Shown: positions 1-9,507, numbered from the stretch's first letter. The stretch is 64,000 bases of DNA from UBA4742 sp963773335 (GCA_963773335.1 CAVZAT010000002.1:496001-560000); one strand, 5' to 3'. Program-made: numbers and translations. Notes: generated by a model from the letters alone, not told the origin.

Positions 1-4
1 CCCT

Positions 5-226
5 ATGACCGAGCTCCTTCCTGGGCCGGGTGCCACCGGAGCCATGGCCAGGGGCGCTGACGTGCGGCCAACGCCCAGCGACGACGAGTTGGCCGCCATC
101 CTGGCCGCCATCGAGGTCTCGTGGCCCCGCCCCGCCGCCCCCCTGCCCGTCAAGGAACCGTCCCGCTGGCGGTTCTCGGGTCGCTGGTGGTCGCGTCCGC
201 TGCCCACCCGGAGAGACCGACCCTGA
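5..226 (+). CDS. accE: Acyl-CoA carboxylase epsilon subunit-like small protein
   Basis: A 73-residue protein resembling the small epsilon subunits that stabilise actinobacterial acetyl-/propionyl-CoA carboxylase complexes. Visible hallmarks are a short acidic helix (SDDELAAILAAIE), then a conserved Trp, a Pro/Ala linker and a basic Trp-rich tail (SRWRFSGRWWSRP). Epsilon subunits are usually 60-90 residues, so the length fits. It begins 5 bases into the window, so the beta subunit it normally follows would lie just outside; the start could also be slightly different. The assignment rests on motif shape and size, not on catalytic residues, because this subunit has none. Confidence 0.6.
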   Translation: MTELLPGPGATGAMARGADVRPTPSDDELAAILAAIEVSWPRPAAPLPVKEPSRWRFSGRWWSRPLPTRRDRP

Positions 227-233
227 GCACCTG

Positions 234-290
234 GCCCTTCGGTCGGCGAGCCTCCCTGCGGGCGCCTTCGGCATCTGTGTTCATCAGTCG
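234..290. repeat. Intergenic dispersed repeat, copy 1
   Basis: First of three related copies of about 60-70 bp. The shared core reads gcccttcggtcggcgagcct, followed by a ccctgcgggcg block, cttcggcat, and a final gttcatc-like block. It lies between the carboxylase epsilon gene and the next gene. The other copies are at 7162-7233 and 8157-8226. All three are outside the likely coding regions. Confidence 0.6.
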
Positions 291-339
291 GCCGGGTTTC
301 GCGACTGGGATCCGAGGGTGAGGTCGCTACGCTGCGGCT

Positions 340-976
340 GTGGCCGGCATCGACCCGAACTACACCGTGGACGAGACGCTGCCGGCCTTCCGCGCAGCCA
401 GCGACTGGTTCTTGTCGGTTCTGCGGGGGATCGGCGACGACCAGTGGGGCAGCCCCGCCCTGGGCGAGTGGTCCGTGCTCGAGCTGGCGGCACACGCCAG
501 TTCGCGCCTACTCGACGGTGACGGACCACCTCGCACCCCGGGGCGAGATCGACGTGGATTCGGCGGCTGACTACTTCCGCCGAGCCATGCCCGATGCGGC
601 CGTCAACGCGGCCATCGCCGAACGGGGCCGGGCCGAAGCTCGGGGCCTGGCCACGGACCCGGTCGGGGCCATCGAACGCCGCGCCGGCGACACCTTCGCC
701 CAGATCGAGCAGGCGCCGGTGGGGTCGGTCTGCGTCAGTCGCGGCGGCACCATCGCCTTGGGTGACTATTTGGCCACGCGCGTGGTCGAGCTGTCCGTCC
801 ACACGCTCGACCTGGTCGACGTGGTGGGCGGTGACAACCCCGAACCGCCGCGGATGGCCGCGCAGGTGTCGGTGTCGGTGCTCGGTGCCCTGGCCTCCGG
901 CTCGTCGCCGTCGGTGCTCCTGCGGGCCCTCACCGGGCGAGTGCCGTTGCCCATGGGCTTCAGTGTCTTCCCCTGA
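340..976 (+). CDS. Mycothiol-dependent maleylpyruvate isomerase-family protein (frame break near 500)
   Basis: Reads as the DinB-like four-helix family of actinobacterial mycothiol-dependent enzymes (TIGR03083-type). The N-terminal half has the conserved helix pattern TLPAFRAASDWFLSVLRGI followed by WSVLELAAHA. After a one-base frame change around 495-510 it continues RAYSTVTDHLAPRGEIDV and then VVELSVHTLDLV near the end. The GTG at 340 gives about 212 residues, somewhat short of the family's usual 220-270. Family members use mycothiol as thiol cofactor or transferase substrate; the actual substrate cannot be told here. The break most likely reflects a sequencing indel, since both halves are well conserved. 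Confidence 0.65.
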
Positions 977-988
977 CCCGGTGGTCGG

Positions 989-1983
989 ATGGACCTGACC
1001 ACCGTGGCCGATGACGAGGTCGTCGTGCATGCGGGCCTCGAGGTCCACCGACACGAAGGCCTGGCCAGCGACCAGATCTATGACCTCGACGGGTTCCGGG
1101 TGCGTACCTTGGCCCGGCCCCACGGTGAGCACCTGTGCACCTTCGCCACCGTCAACGATGTGCACTTCGGTGAGGTCGAGTGCGGGATCATCGACGGGCT
1201 GGAGATGGGTCCGACCTTCCGGGTGCCCGAGGGGGCGGAGCCCTATCCGGTGACCATGAACCGGGCGCGGTGGCCGAGATGGCGGCGGTGGACCCGGCCG
1301 CGGTGGTGGTCAAGGGCGACCTGACCGCGTCCGGCACCTCGGAGGAGTACCAGGCCTTCCTGGACACGTACGCGCCGTTCGGTGAACGCCTGCACCACAT
1401 CCGCGGCAACCACGACGTCGCCCCCGGGGCCACCGTGGCGGCGTCGGGCCCGCGATCGGTGGATCTGCCCGGGGCGCGGCTGGCCCTGATCGACACCACG
1501 GTGGCCCAACGGGCGTCGGGCCGAGTGTCGTCGGCAACCCTCGAGTGGCTGGACGACCTGGCCGCCCACACCGACCGGCCGGTGCTGGTCTTCGGGCACC
1601 ACCACCCATGGAGCCCGGAGTCCCGCCACCGACCGGATGACTACTTCGGCATCCATCCCGACGCCAGCGAGCAACTGATCGAGGTCGTGGCCAGACACCC
1701 GTCGATCGCCGGGTACTTCGCCGGCCACACCCACCGCAACCGGGTCCGCCGCTTCGGGACCACCGGACCATTCCCGTGGGTCGAGGTGGCGTCCGTGAAG
1801 GACTACCCGGGGAGCTGGGCCGAATACCGGGTCTTCGACGGCGGCGTCCTCCAGATCCACCGGCGCATCTCCACCCCCGGGGCCCTGGCCTGGACCGAAC
1901 AGACCCGGCACATGTTCGCCGACACCTACGCCGACTACGCCCTGGGCGCGGTCGGGGATCGCAACCTGCCCATCGTCTGGTGA
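989..1983 (+). CDS. Calcineurin-like metallophosphoesterase (frame break near 1265)
   Basis: A binuclear-metal phosphoesterase of the CpdA/calcineurin superfamily. The C-terminal three quarters show the signature blocks VVVKGDLT (GD motif), HIRGNHDV (GNH(D/E)), FGHHHPW and GYFAGHTHRN (GHTH). The N-terminal part is in another frame and joins after PYPVTMN; restoring one G in a GC run near 1265 gives a continuous protein of about 331 residues. It starts 13 bases after the upstream gene, so the two may be co-transcribed. Substrate class (cyclic nucleotide, phospholipid or other) cannot be decided from the motifs. Confidence 0.8.
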
Positions 1984-2027
1984 CCCGGTGCGCGCACCGC
2001 CGGGCCGCGCCGGCTCGGACCCCGCCG

Positions 2028-3606
2028 TCAGTGGAGGCTGGCCCGAACCGTGCGTTCGTCGGCGATCTCGACCCGCGCCCGACCGTTGCGCTTGGCCTCG
2101 TACATGGCGGCATCGGCGGCGCGCACAATCTCTTCGGGCAGGGCCTCCGGGTCGTCGGTCAGCACCAACCCCACACTGGCCTTCACCGCCACCGCCACCC
2201 TCGGCGCCGGCGACCTCGACGTGGACGGGGCGGGTCACGGCCTCGAGCACCCGATCGGCGAGGTGGGCGGCCTCGGTCTCGCTCTGCACCTCCTCGCACA
2301 GCACCACGAACTCGTCGCCGCCGAATCGGGCCACCGTGTCACCTGGCCGCAGCGAGGTGAGCAGCCGCCGACCGACGGCGATGAGCACCTCGTCCCCGGC
2401 TTCGTGGCCGTAGGTGTCGTTGGCCTGCTTGAACAGGTCCAGGTCGACGAACATGACGGCAGCCAGCGAGGAGCTGCGCTTCATGCGTGCGAGGGCCACC
2501 CGCAGGCGGTCGAGCATGAGCGGCCGGTTGGGCAGACCGGTCAGGTCGTCGTGGAGCAGCTGGTACTTGAGCTGCTCGTTGGAGGTGGCCAGCGAGCGGG
2601 TCAGCCGACCGTTCTCGATGATGACCACGGCCTGGCGCACCAGCAGCGCCACGATGAGGACGGTGCCGATGAAGAACTCGGCGGTCCCCACCACGATGGG
2701 ATCGTTGACCAGGGCCTCCACCACGCACAGCACCAGCACCAGCGCGACCGGGATGTAGGGGAGCAGGAAGCGTGGGGAGCGGGCCACCGAATCGGGCTGG
2801 GGCCGGGTCAGCTTGCTGACGCGGACGGCGGGATGGTGGGTGGCCTGCAGGGCCCCGAGGGCGATCAGGAGGTAGCCGGCCACCCAGGCATCGTTGGACA
2901 CGTTCGATACCGTGTCCGACCGCAGGGTGGTGTACACGAAGAAGCTGTCGGCCACGGCGAAGCAGGCGAAGCCGACCCCGTCAGACCGACGGCCACCCGC
3001 CCGGCGGGATCGCTGCGTCCCGAAGACGACCAGCACCATCGTCAGCACGAGCACGTCCCCGGCCGGATAGGCCAGGGCGATGGTCCGCTCGACCCAGCCG
3101 CCGGTGCTCGAGGCCAGGGTCGGGCCCAGGACCGTGACCCAGCTCACGAACAACAGCGAGCTGGCCACGATGACCCCGTCGAGGACGACGCGCATCCGAT
3201 CGGACCGATCGTCGTCGGACGAGGGCATGGCCAGCAGCCCGCCTACGGCCAGGGGGATGGCGAGTAGGTAGAAGAAGTCGGCCAGCGAGGGGAACGGCGT
3301 GGTGCGCCCCTGGACGGTCTCGAACCAGGTCCAGATCATCTGCCCGGCGCACCACGACGCACACGAGGCGGCGATCAGATACCAGCCCACGTGCCAGCCG
3401 CGCCCGGCCGCCCGCCGCCCGGCTCGAACCGCGGACCATGCCGCCAGGATCGGGGCCCCGATCTCGAGGAGGTTCGAAAGGTCTCGCTGGTAGCCGGAGC
3501 CGCCGATCTCGAGGGCGACGACCGAGCCGGCGAAGGCGGCGCCGGCCAGGGCCACGACGAGGGAGAACCGTTGGTTCTCGCCCGTCGTGGCGGCCCCATC
3601 AGTCAC
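2028..3606 (-). CDS. Membrane GGDEF diguanylate cyclase (frame break near 2205)
   Basis: Makes cyclic-di-GMP from two GTP. The N-terminal 310 residues or so are hydrophobic with about eight predicted membrane spans, a sensor-like module. A GGDEF domain follows, starting at HDDLTGLPNRPLMLDRL and carrying the intact active site RFGGDEFVVL. An inhibitory-site RxxD (RPGD) sits five residues before it, so product inhibition is expected. The last 55 residues are in another frame after a GGTGGCGGTGGCG run and end SLH* at 2028. The start is a GTG whose first bases overlap the stop of the next gene upstream, so the two are translationally coupled. The only anomaly is the frame break, probably an indel. 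Confidence 0.85.
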
Positions 3607-4402
3607 TGTTGGCGACTTCGATGCGATCCTGGCGCCATTCCCGCGCCATGTCGAGGGCGTTGTCGGCCCGATCCAGGATCTCGTCGGTGGTGAAGCCGTG
3701 TGCCGGGTAGCAGGCCACGCCGGCCCACATGGTCAGTCCGGGGGAGTGGCTGGTGATGCGTCGCCGGATGCGCTCGACCGTCCAGATGGCACCGTTCTCC
3801 GCCGTGTCCTCCAACAGCAGGGCGTACCCGCCGTCGAGCAGCCGGCAGGCGGTGTCGGCCTCGCGGATGGTCGAGGTGATGCACTCGGCCACCACCTTGG
3901 GGTTGGCCGGGCGGGGGAGACCCGAGTCAAGGCCTTCGATGACCTCCATGAGCACGACGGCCACGGGCTCGAGCTGGCGCCGGGCGGCGGCGATCCGGGC
4001 ATCGAGGGCGACGGTGAAGTACCCCTCGCTGAACAGACCGGTGGCCCCGTCGGTCAGGGCGTCGCCGCTCGAGTTGCGGCGCACCGCGGTGAGCTGGATG
4101 CGGCTGGCCAGCTTGGTCTCCAGATCGGTGCGGGCCTCGGACTCTCGTTCCACCTTGTCCTCGAGCTCGTCCACCTTGTCCTCGAGCTCGTCCACCAACG
4201 CGGTGGCTCGCCGAAGGTGGTTGATCAGCCAGAACAGGGCGACGCCGCAGGCCAGGGCGATGGTGCCGGCGATCACCGCGAGCGCGACGACGTGATACAG
4301 CGCGGCCAGCGCCCCCAGCGCCAGGCCGAGGAGACCGACCACGAGGCCAACTGTTGCCCGGCGATCCACGCTGACCCATCGGCGGCACCGACGGGGAATC
4401 AA
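3599..4402 (-). CDS. Membrane coiled-coil protein with degenerate GGDEF domain
   Basis: Two adjacent membrane helices (residues about 15-65) are followed by a coiled coil built from a perfectly duplicated heptad, DELEDKV, encoded by two identical 21-bp units at 4151-4192. A GGDEF-like domain follows (LTDGATGLFSEGYFTVAL onward). The catalytic motif has become LDGGYALLL instead of GGDEF and no I-site is seen, so it probably lacks cyclase activity and may act as a regulatory or dimerisation partner. Its TGA overlaps the GTG of the active cyclase downstream, which suggests joint production. The start is uncertain: TTG at 4402 gives the longest frame and GTG at 4369 is an alternative that begins right before the first membrane helix. 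Confidence 0.7.
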   Translation of the reverse strand: MIPRRCRRWVSVDRRATVGLVVGLLGLALGALAALYHVVALAVIAGTIALACGVALFWLINHLRRATALVDELEDKVDELEDKVERESEARTDLETKLASRIQLTAVRRNSSGDALTDGATGLFSEGYFTVALDARIAAARRQLEPVAVVLMEVIEGLDSGLPRPANPKVVAECITSTIREADTACRLLDGGYALLLEDTAENGAIWTVERIRRRITSHSPGLTMWAGVACYPAHGFTTDEILDRADNALDMAREWRQDRIEVANSD

Positions 4403-4465
4403 GCCTGGCGCAGCCGCGATTCCGGTCCGATCCGGGCCGGGTTCGCGACAGACACGGGTCGGGAT

Positions 4466-6488
4466 TCAGCGCCGTCGGTGGGCCTCGACCAGATCCACGA
4501 TGTCGGCCATCAGCCGGCCCAACTCGAAGTCCTTGGGCGTGTACACAGCCGACACGCCTCCTGCGACCAGCGTGGCCCGGTCGGCCTCGGGAATGATGCC
4601 GCCCACGACCACCGGCGCGGTGCTGCCGGCCTCGCGGACCAGGCGCAGCACGTCGGGAACCAGCTCGAGGTGGCTGCCGGACAGGACGGACAGGCCGATG
4701 ATGTCGACGTCCTCGTCCCGGGCCACGGCCGCGATCTGGGCCGGGGTCAGCCGGATGCCCTGGTAGATGACCTCCATCCCGGCGTCGCGGGCCGCCACCG
4801 CGATCTGCTCGGCCCCGTTGGAATGACCGTCGAGGCCGGGCTTGGCCACCAGGAAGCGGGGTGGGCCGCCGGGCAGCGCCCGCACCCGTTCCGCCGTCTC
4901 GTGCCAGATCGTCGAGCTGCCCCCCGCCCCGGCGGCCGCCGCCACCCCGGTCGGGGCCCGGTACTCGCCGAAGACCTCACGCAGCAGGCCGGCCCACTCC
5001 CCGGTGGTGCCCCCGGCGTGGGCCAGGTCGATGGTGGCCGCCATGATGTTGTCGGTCCCCGCCGCCGCCCGTCTCAGCTGATCGAGTGACCGCTTGACCG
5101 CGTCGTTGTCGCGCTCCGATCGCCAGGTCTGCACGTCGGCGATCGAGCTGGTCCTGGACGGCCGGGTCCACCTCCAAGATGTTGCCGGCGCCCCCCAACG
5201 GAGACGCGGCCGACTCCTGGAAGGCGTTCACTCCCACCACGGTCTGCTCGCCGGACTCGATGTGGCGCATGCGCTCGGTGTTGGATGCCACCAGGCGGCC
5301 CTTCAGCTCCTCGATGGCCGCGAAGGCGCCGCCCAGGGCCAGCACGTCGTCGAGCTCGGCCTGCGCGGCCTCCATCAGCTCGGACGTGCGGGCCTCGACC
5401 ACGTGGCTGCCGTCGAGGATGTCCTCGTACTCCAACAGGTCGGTCTCATAGGCGAGTACCTGCTGGATGCGCAGCGACCACTGCTGGTCCCACGGGCGAG
5501 GCAGGCCCAGGGCCTCGTTCCAGGCCGGCAACTGCACCGAGCGCGCCCGGGCCCGCTTGGACAGGGTCACACCCAGTGCCTCGAGGACGATGCGCGGCAC
5601 GTTGTTCTCGGGCTGGGCCTCGGTCAGGCCCAGCGAGTTGACCTGCACGCCGTAGCGGAACCGCCTGGCCTTGGGATCGCTCACGCCGTATCGCTCCAGG
5701 GTGATGCGGTCCCAGAGCTCGGTGAAGGCCCGCATCTTGCAGGTCTCCTCCACGAAGCGGATGCCGGCGTTCACGAAGAACGAGATCGAGCCCACCACCG
5801 TCGGGAACCGGTCGGGGTCGACCTGGCCCGATTCGCGCACCGCGTCGAGCACGTCGATGGCGGTGGCCAGGCTGAAGGCGATCTCCTGCACCGGCGTGGC
5901 GCCGGCCTCCTGCAGGTGGTAGCTGCACACGTTCATGGGGTTCCAGTGCGGGATCCACTCGGCGCAGAAGGCGATCATGTCCACGATCAACCGGCGACTT
6001 GGGGCCGGCGGGAAGATGTAGGTGCCCCGGCTGAGGTACTCCTTGACGATGTCGTTCTGGGTGGTGCCCCGCAGCTGGCTCGACGCCACCCCGTGGTTCT
6101 CGGCGTTGGCCACGTACAGGCCCAGCAGCCAGGCGGCCGTGGCGTTGATGGTCATCGACGTGTTCATCTCGCCCTGGGGGATGCCGTCGAGCAGCTCGCG
6201 CATGTGTCCCAGATGGGCCACGGGCACGCCCACCTTGCCCACCTCGCCGCGAGCCAGCGGGTCGTCGGGGTCATAGCCGGTCTGGGTGGGCAGGTCGAAG
6301 GCGATCGACAGCCCCGTCTGGCCCTTGGCCAGATTGGTTCGGTACAGCTCGTTGGAGGCCTTGGCCGTCGAATGGCCCGAGTAGGTGCGCATCAGCCAGG
6401 GTCGATCCCGCTCGTGATGGGTCGGATGCGAGCCGGGCGCAGGCGTGACCATGGCCAGATGGTCCCACCCCGGCGCTCGATCTGTCAT
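4466..6488 (-). CDS. ecm: Ethylmalonyl-CoA mutase type B12-dependent mutase (frame break near 5140)
   Basis: A coenzyme-B12 acyl-CoA mutase of the MeaA/Ecm type, catalysing carbon-skeleton rearrangement of ethylmalonyl-CoA to methylsuccinyl-CoA in the ethylmalonyl-CoA pathway. The substrate-binding barrel starts with RTYSGHSTAKASNELYRTNL and LPTQTGYDPDDPLARGEVG, typical of this branch rather than of methylmalonyl-CoA mutase. The C-terminal cobalamin-binding domain carries the DxHxxG motif in KPGLDGHSNGAEQ. Total length is about 674 residues, normal for the single-chain family. One extra base near 5140 (between VQDQL and IADVQTW) splits the frame. The ATG overlaps the aat stop by the ATGA arrangement, so it is coupled to aat. 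Confidence 0.88.
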
Positions 6489-7162
6489 CCTGGCGGGGCG
6501 GCCGACGACCAGAAGGGGTCGACGGGCCGGGTGACCGCGGCGGCCAGGAGTTCCAGATAGACGGCCCGAGCCACCTCGATCACGCCCAGCGACGCCAGAT
6601 GCGGCGTCGACCACTGGACGTCCAACACGCAGGCACCGCCTTCGACCAGTCGTTCCACCAGGGCCACCAGGGCCACCTTGGAGGCATCCCGGTCCCGGTG
6701 GAACATGGACTCCCCGGCGAACAGGCCTCTGATCCCAACACCGTACAGACCCCCCACCAGCTCGCCCCGGTCGTCCCATGTCTCCACGCTGTGGGCCCAG
6801 CCCATCTCGTGGAGCCGGCAGTAGGCGTCGAGGATGGCCTGGTTGATCCAACCGCCGTCTCGTCCGGGGTCGGCACAGGCTCGCACCACTGACTCGAAGG
6901 CGGTGTCGATTCGGATCTCGTAGCGCTGGCACGACTGGCGGAGTGACCGGCTGACCCGGAGCTGGTCGAGGGGCAGGATCCCGCGGGGATCGGGTGACCA
7001 CCAGGCGATCTTGGGGCCGCCACCGATCGGCATGGGGAACAACCCGCTTCGATAGGCGGCGAGCAGCGTCCCCGGTTCGAGGTCGGCTCCTACGCCGACC
7101 ACCCCGACGGTGTCGGCCTCCGCCGCCGCGGGCAGTCGCCACCGCGACGGCGGCGGCTCCAC
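6485..7162 (-). CDS. aat: Leucyl/phenylalanyl-tRNA--protein transferase
   Basis: Transfers Leu or Phe from aminoacyl-tRNA to N-terminal Arg/Lys of proteins, feeding them to the ClpS/ClpAP N-degron pathway. Family blocks are clear: GADLEPGTLLAAYRSGLFPM, WWSPDPRGILP, WINQAILDAYCRLHEMGWAHS, GGLYGVGIRGLFAGESMF and HLASLGVIEVAR. I prefer the GTG start at 7162 (VEPPPSRWRLP). A longer version from ATG 7222 would translate a dispersed intergenic repeat. The 225-residue length matches the family. It is followed by ecm with an ATGA overlap. The chance pairing of a protein-turnover gene with a mutase gene says little about function. Confidence 0.9.
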   Translation of the reverse strand: MEPPPSRWRLPAAAEADTVGVVGVGADLEPGTLLAAYRSGLFPMPIGGGPKIAWWSPDPRGILPLDQLRVSRSLRQSCQRYEIRIDTAFESVVRACADPGRDGGWINQAILDAYCRLHEMGWAHSVETWDDRGELVGGLYGVGIRGLFAGESMFHRDRDASKVALVALVERLVEGGACVLDVQWSTPHLASLGVIEVARAVYLELLAAAVTRPVDPFWSSAAPPG

Positions 7163-7233
7163 TTGCTTTGCCCTTCGGTCGGCGGGGTCTCCCTGCGGGC
7201 GGCTTCGCCATGTGGGGGTCATCGCCCAGAGGT
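7162..7233. repeat. Intergenic dispersed repeat, copy 2
   Basis: Related to copies at 234-290 and 8157-8226. It begins acttgctttgcccttcggtc, like copy 3 (agcttgctgtgccctcggg), then the ccctgcgggcg block and a final gtcatc. It sits directly upstream of the likely aat start, between aat and the dehydrogenase gene. Confidence 0.55.
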
Positions 7234-7264
7234 TGTCACTGCGGGCACGGCTGCGCCCACGGGC

Positions 7265-8119
7265 TCAGCGTTGGTAGTCGTAGAACCCGGTGCCCGACTT
7301 GCGGCCCAGCTGACCGGCGCTGACCATCCGACGCAGCACCGGCATGGCTGCGTAGTTGGGGTCGCGGAACTCCTCGTAGAGCGCGTCGAGGATGGCCAGC
7401 GACGTGTCCAACCCCACCAAGTCGAGCAACGCCAGCGGGCCCATGGGGAAGTTGCACCCACCCTTCATGGCCGTGTCGATGTCGTCCCGGCTGGCAGTGC
7501 CGTTCTCGAGCATGCGCACGGCATTGTTGAGGTAGGGGAAGAGCAGGGCGTTCACGATGAAGCCGGCCCGATCTCGCACCTCGACCGGACTCTTGCCGCA
7601 GGTCTCGGCGAAGCTCCGGACCTCGGCCACGGTCTCGTCGCTGGTGGTGAGCGGACGGACGATCTCGACCAGGCTCATCATGGGGGCCGGGTTGAAGAAG
7701 TGGACCCCACAGACCTTGTCGGGCCGCGTCGTCTTCATAGCCATCTCGATCACGGCCAGCGTCGAGGTGTTGGTGGCCAGGATGGTGTCGGGACCGCACA
7801 CGTCGTCGAGCTCGTGGAACAGCTCGCACTTCACGTCCAGATCCTCGACGACCGACTCGAGCACCAGATCGCAGTCGGCCAGGTCGTGCAGCTTGGACGT
7901 GGCGGTCACCCGGCTGAGCGTGGCGTCGCGGTCAGCCGCCTCGAGCTTGCCCCGCTCGACCTGCTTGGCCAGGGACTTCTCCAGGGCGGCCAGCATGGCC
8001 TCGGCCGACCCTTGCTGACGGGATCGCAGCACGACCTCATGGCCGGCTTTGGCTGCTACCTCGGCCACGCCCGACCCCATGATGCCGGAACCCACGATGC
8101 CCACGCTCTTGATCGTCAT
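7265..8119 (-). CDS. hbd: 3-hydroxybutyryl/3-hydroxyacyl-CoA dehydrogenase
   Basis: NAD(P)-dependent oxidation/reduction of 3-hydroxyacyl-CoA, a step of short-chain fatty acid or butyrate/polyhydroxybutyrate metabolism that can feed the ethylmalonyl-CoA pathway. The N-terminal Rossmann motif is VGIVGSGIMGSGVAEVAA. The family motif HFFNPAPMMSLVEIV carries the catalytic His, the partner Glu is in this block, and the substrate-domain block is GFIVNALLFPYLNNAV. The end is the usual GRKSGTGFYDY. The 284 residues equal the normal monofunctional size. Nearby ecm makes a role in acetyl-CoA/C4 metabolism plausible. Confidence 0.92.
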   Translation of the reverse strand: MTIKSVGIVGSGIMGSGVAEVAAKAGHEVVLRSRQQGSAEAMLAALEKSLAKQVERGKLEAADRDATLSRVTATSKLHDLADCDLVLESVVEDLDVKCELFHELDDVCGPDTILATNTSTLAVIEMAMKTTRPDKVCGVHFFNPAPMMSLVEIVRPLTTSDETVAEVRSFAETCGKSPVEVRDRAGFIVNALLFPYLNNAVRMLENGTASRDDIDTAMKGGCNFPMGPLALLDLVGLDTSLAILDALYEEFRDPNYAAMPVLRRMVSAGQLGRKSGTGFYDYQR

Positions 8120-8156
8120 GGCCGGCAGGTTACCGACCGGTAGCTTGCGCGTTCCA

Positions 8157-8226
8157 GCTTGCTGTGCCCTCGGGTCGGCGAGCCTCCCTTCTGCCGCCTC
8201 CGGCATCCGGGTTTCATCTGTCGAGC
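8157..8226. repeat. Intergenic dispersed repeat, copy 3
   Basis: Third copy of the repeat, in the 171-bp divergent gap between the dehydrogenase (minus) and the methyltransferase-like gene (plus). It shares the tcggcgagcctccct core with copy 1 and the cttgctgtgccc lead with copy 2. It ends in a tttcatctgtcg block corresponding to gttcatcagtcg of copy 1. Confidence 0.6.
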
Positions 8227-8290
8227 GGCTGTGCGGCGCGACGCCGCTCGGAGGCAACTCCACCGATGCGGGTCCGGTAGGTTCTGGCCG

Positions 8291-8845
8291 ATGGACACGG
8301 CTCAGGATCAGGGGGCGCCGACTCGACGGCTGCCGGCCGCGGTGTCGGCCGAGATCGACCGGCGGCGGAACCGGATCGAGCGCGCCGCTCGAGGGCGTGT
8401 CCTCGATCTTGACGACCCCGAGGGCCGAGCCCTGGTGGCCGACACGATGGTCGCCCCCACCACGGTCCCGGTGGCGGACCGCTATGACACCATCATCTCC
8501 ACCGGCGCACTCACGACCTGGCCAGATCTGCGCGCCGTGCTGGTTGGCCTGGACCGGCTGCTGGCCGATGACGGCGACCTGTGGCTGGTCGAGCCCGTGA
8601 ACCATCCCGGGCTCTGGGGCCTGCTGGCCGGCTCGGTGGTGGCCGCTTTGGCTCCGAGCCAAGGCCGTCACCTGTCACGGGACGTGGTGGCCACCGTTCG
8701 GTCGGTGGGCATGACAGTTGCCGACCTCGATCGCTTCACGGTGCCCAATCGGGTGTGGCCCCTGCGGCGGTGGGTAGACGCCCGGGCAGTCCGTATTCCC
8801 CGCACGGTGGGCCTCGGGACCGGGGAGTCGGTGGCGCCCGCGTGA
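8291..8845 (+). CDS. SAM-dependent methyltransferase-like protein
   Basis: A 184-residue protein with the outline of a shortened class I methyltransferase. A beta strand with acidic end (GRVLDLDDPEG) stands where the SAM-binding motif should be. DRYDTIISTGALTTWPDL and LDRLLADDGDLWLVEP follow, as in motifs IV-VI, then a C-terminal strand-rich part. The classic glycine-rich motif I is missing, so SAM binding is doubtful. It ends with a GTGA overlap into the S51 peptidase gene, so the two are coupled. Function unknown. Confidence 0.55.
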   Translation: MDTAQDQGAPTRRLPAAVSAEIDRRRNRIERAARGRVLDLDDPEGRALVADTMVAPTTVPVADRYDTIISTGALTTWPDLRAVLVGLDRLLADDGDLWLVEPVNHPGLWGLLAGSVVAALAPSQGRHLSRDVVATVRSVGMTVADLDRFTVPNRVWPLRRWVDARAVRIPRTVGLGTGESVAPA

Positions 8846-9507
8846 CCGGGCTGCTGGCCCTGGTCGGGGGTGGCGAGTGGACCGATGGGTGCGACTTCGA
8901 CCGCTCCCTGGTCGAGGCCTCGGGCGCGTCGGAGGTGGCGGTGCTGCCCACCGGATCGGCCTATGAGAATCCCGGACAGCTGCTGGACCGGGCGGGGCCC
9001 TGGTTCGCCGCCTTGGGTCTGTCCGTGGTCCCGGTCGACGTGCTCACCCGCCGGGACGCCTTCGACGAGGAGGCCGCCGCCCGGGTGGCCGCCGCCCGCT
9101 TCATCTACCTCGCAGGCGCGTCCGCCATGCACCTGCGCTCGGTGCTCAAGGACACGCCGGTGCTGGCCGCTCTGGTCGCGGCGTGGGAGTCGGGCGCGGC
9201 GCTGGCGGGCACCAACGCCGGCGCCGATGTGCTGTGCGATCCCATGGTCGACTCGCGGGGCGGGGCGTTCACGGTGGGGCTGGGACTGGTCCACCCGCTG
9301 GCGGCCATCCCTCGCTTCGACCAGTGGTCCCACGACAAGGTGCGCCGGACCGTCGAGCTGGCTCCCGCCGGGCTCTCACTGGTGGGTATCCCCCAGCGCA
9401 CCGCCCTGTTGCTCGATCCCACCACCGGATGGCGGGTCGAAGGGGCTGCGGAGGTAAGTGTCTTCGTCGACGGCCAGCCCGCGTCGCTGGCCGAGCTCCC
9501 GACATGA
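8842..9507 (+). CDS. Peptidase S51/cyanophycinase-like class I amidotransferase-fold protein
   Basis: About 221 residues with the peptidase E/cyanophycinase fold. It has LLALVGGGEW at the start, EVAVLPTGSAYENP, and FIYLAGASAMHLRSVL as the usual (G)GGxxxxL block. The nucleophile elbow reads LAGTNAGADVLCD where active members have AG-T-SAGA, so the catalytic Ser is replaced by Asn. This suggests loss of protease activity or a shifted mechanism. The start is GTG overlapping the upstream TGA, and the stop overlaps the ATG of the following glycosyltransferase, so it forms one unit with both. Confidence 0.7.
   Translation: MTGLLALVGGGEWTDGCDFDRSLVEASGASEVAVLPTGSAYENPGQLLDRAGPWFAALGLSVVPVDVLTRRDAFDEEAAARVAAARFIYLAGASAMHLRSVLKDTPVLAALVAAWESGAALAGTNAGADVLCDPMVDSRGGAFTVGLGLVHPLAAIPRFDQWSHDKVRRTVELAPAGLSLVGIPQRTALLLDPTTGWRVEGAAEVSVFVDGQPASLAELPT

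Noticed and set aside
1243..2027. C-terminal extension of the GGDEF protein
   Set aside because: It exists only because of the frame break near 2205; the other frame gives a normal GGDEF end and a stop at 2028, and the extension is antisense to the phosphoesterase.
4151..4192. Pair of identical 21-bp units as a regulatory repeat
   Set aside because: They lie inside the coding frame of the degenerate GGDEF protein and simply encode a duplicated coiled-coil heptad.
5094..6560. A 488-residue plus-strand frame opposite ecm
   Set aside because: It mirrors a conserved gene on the minus strand and has the His/Gly/Gln-rich composition of a shadow frame.
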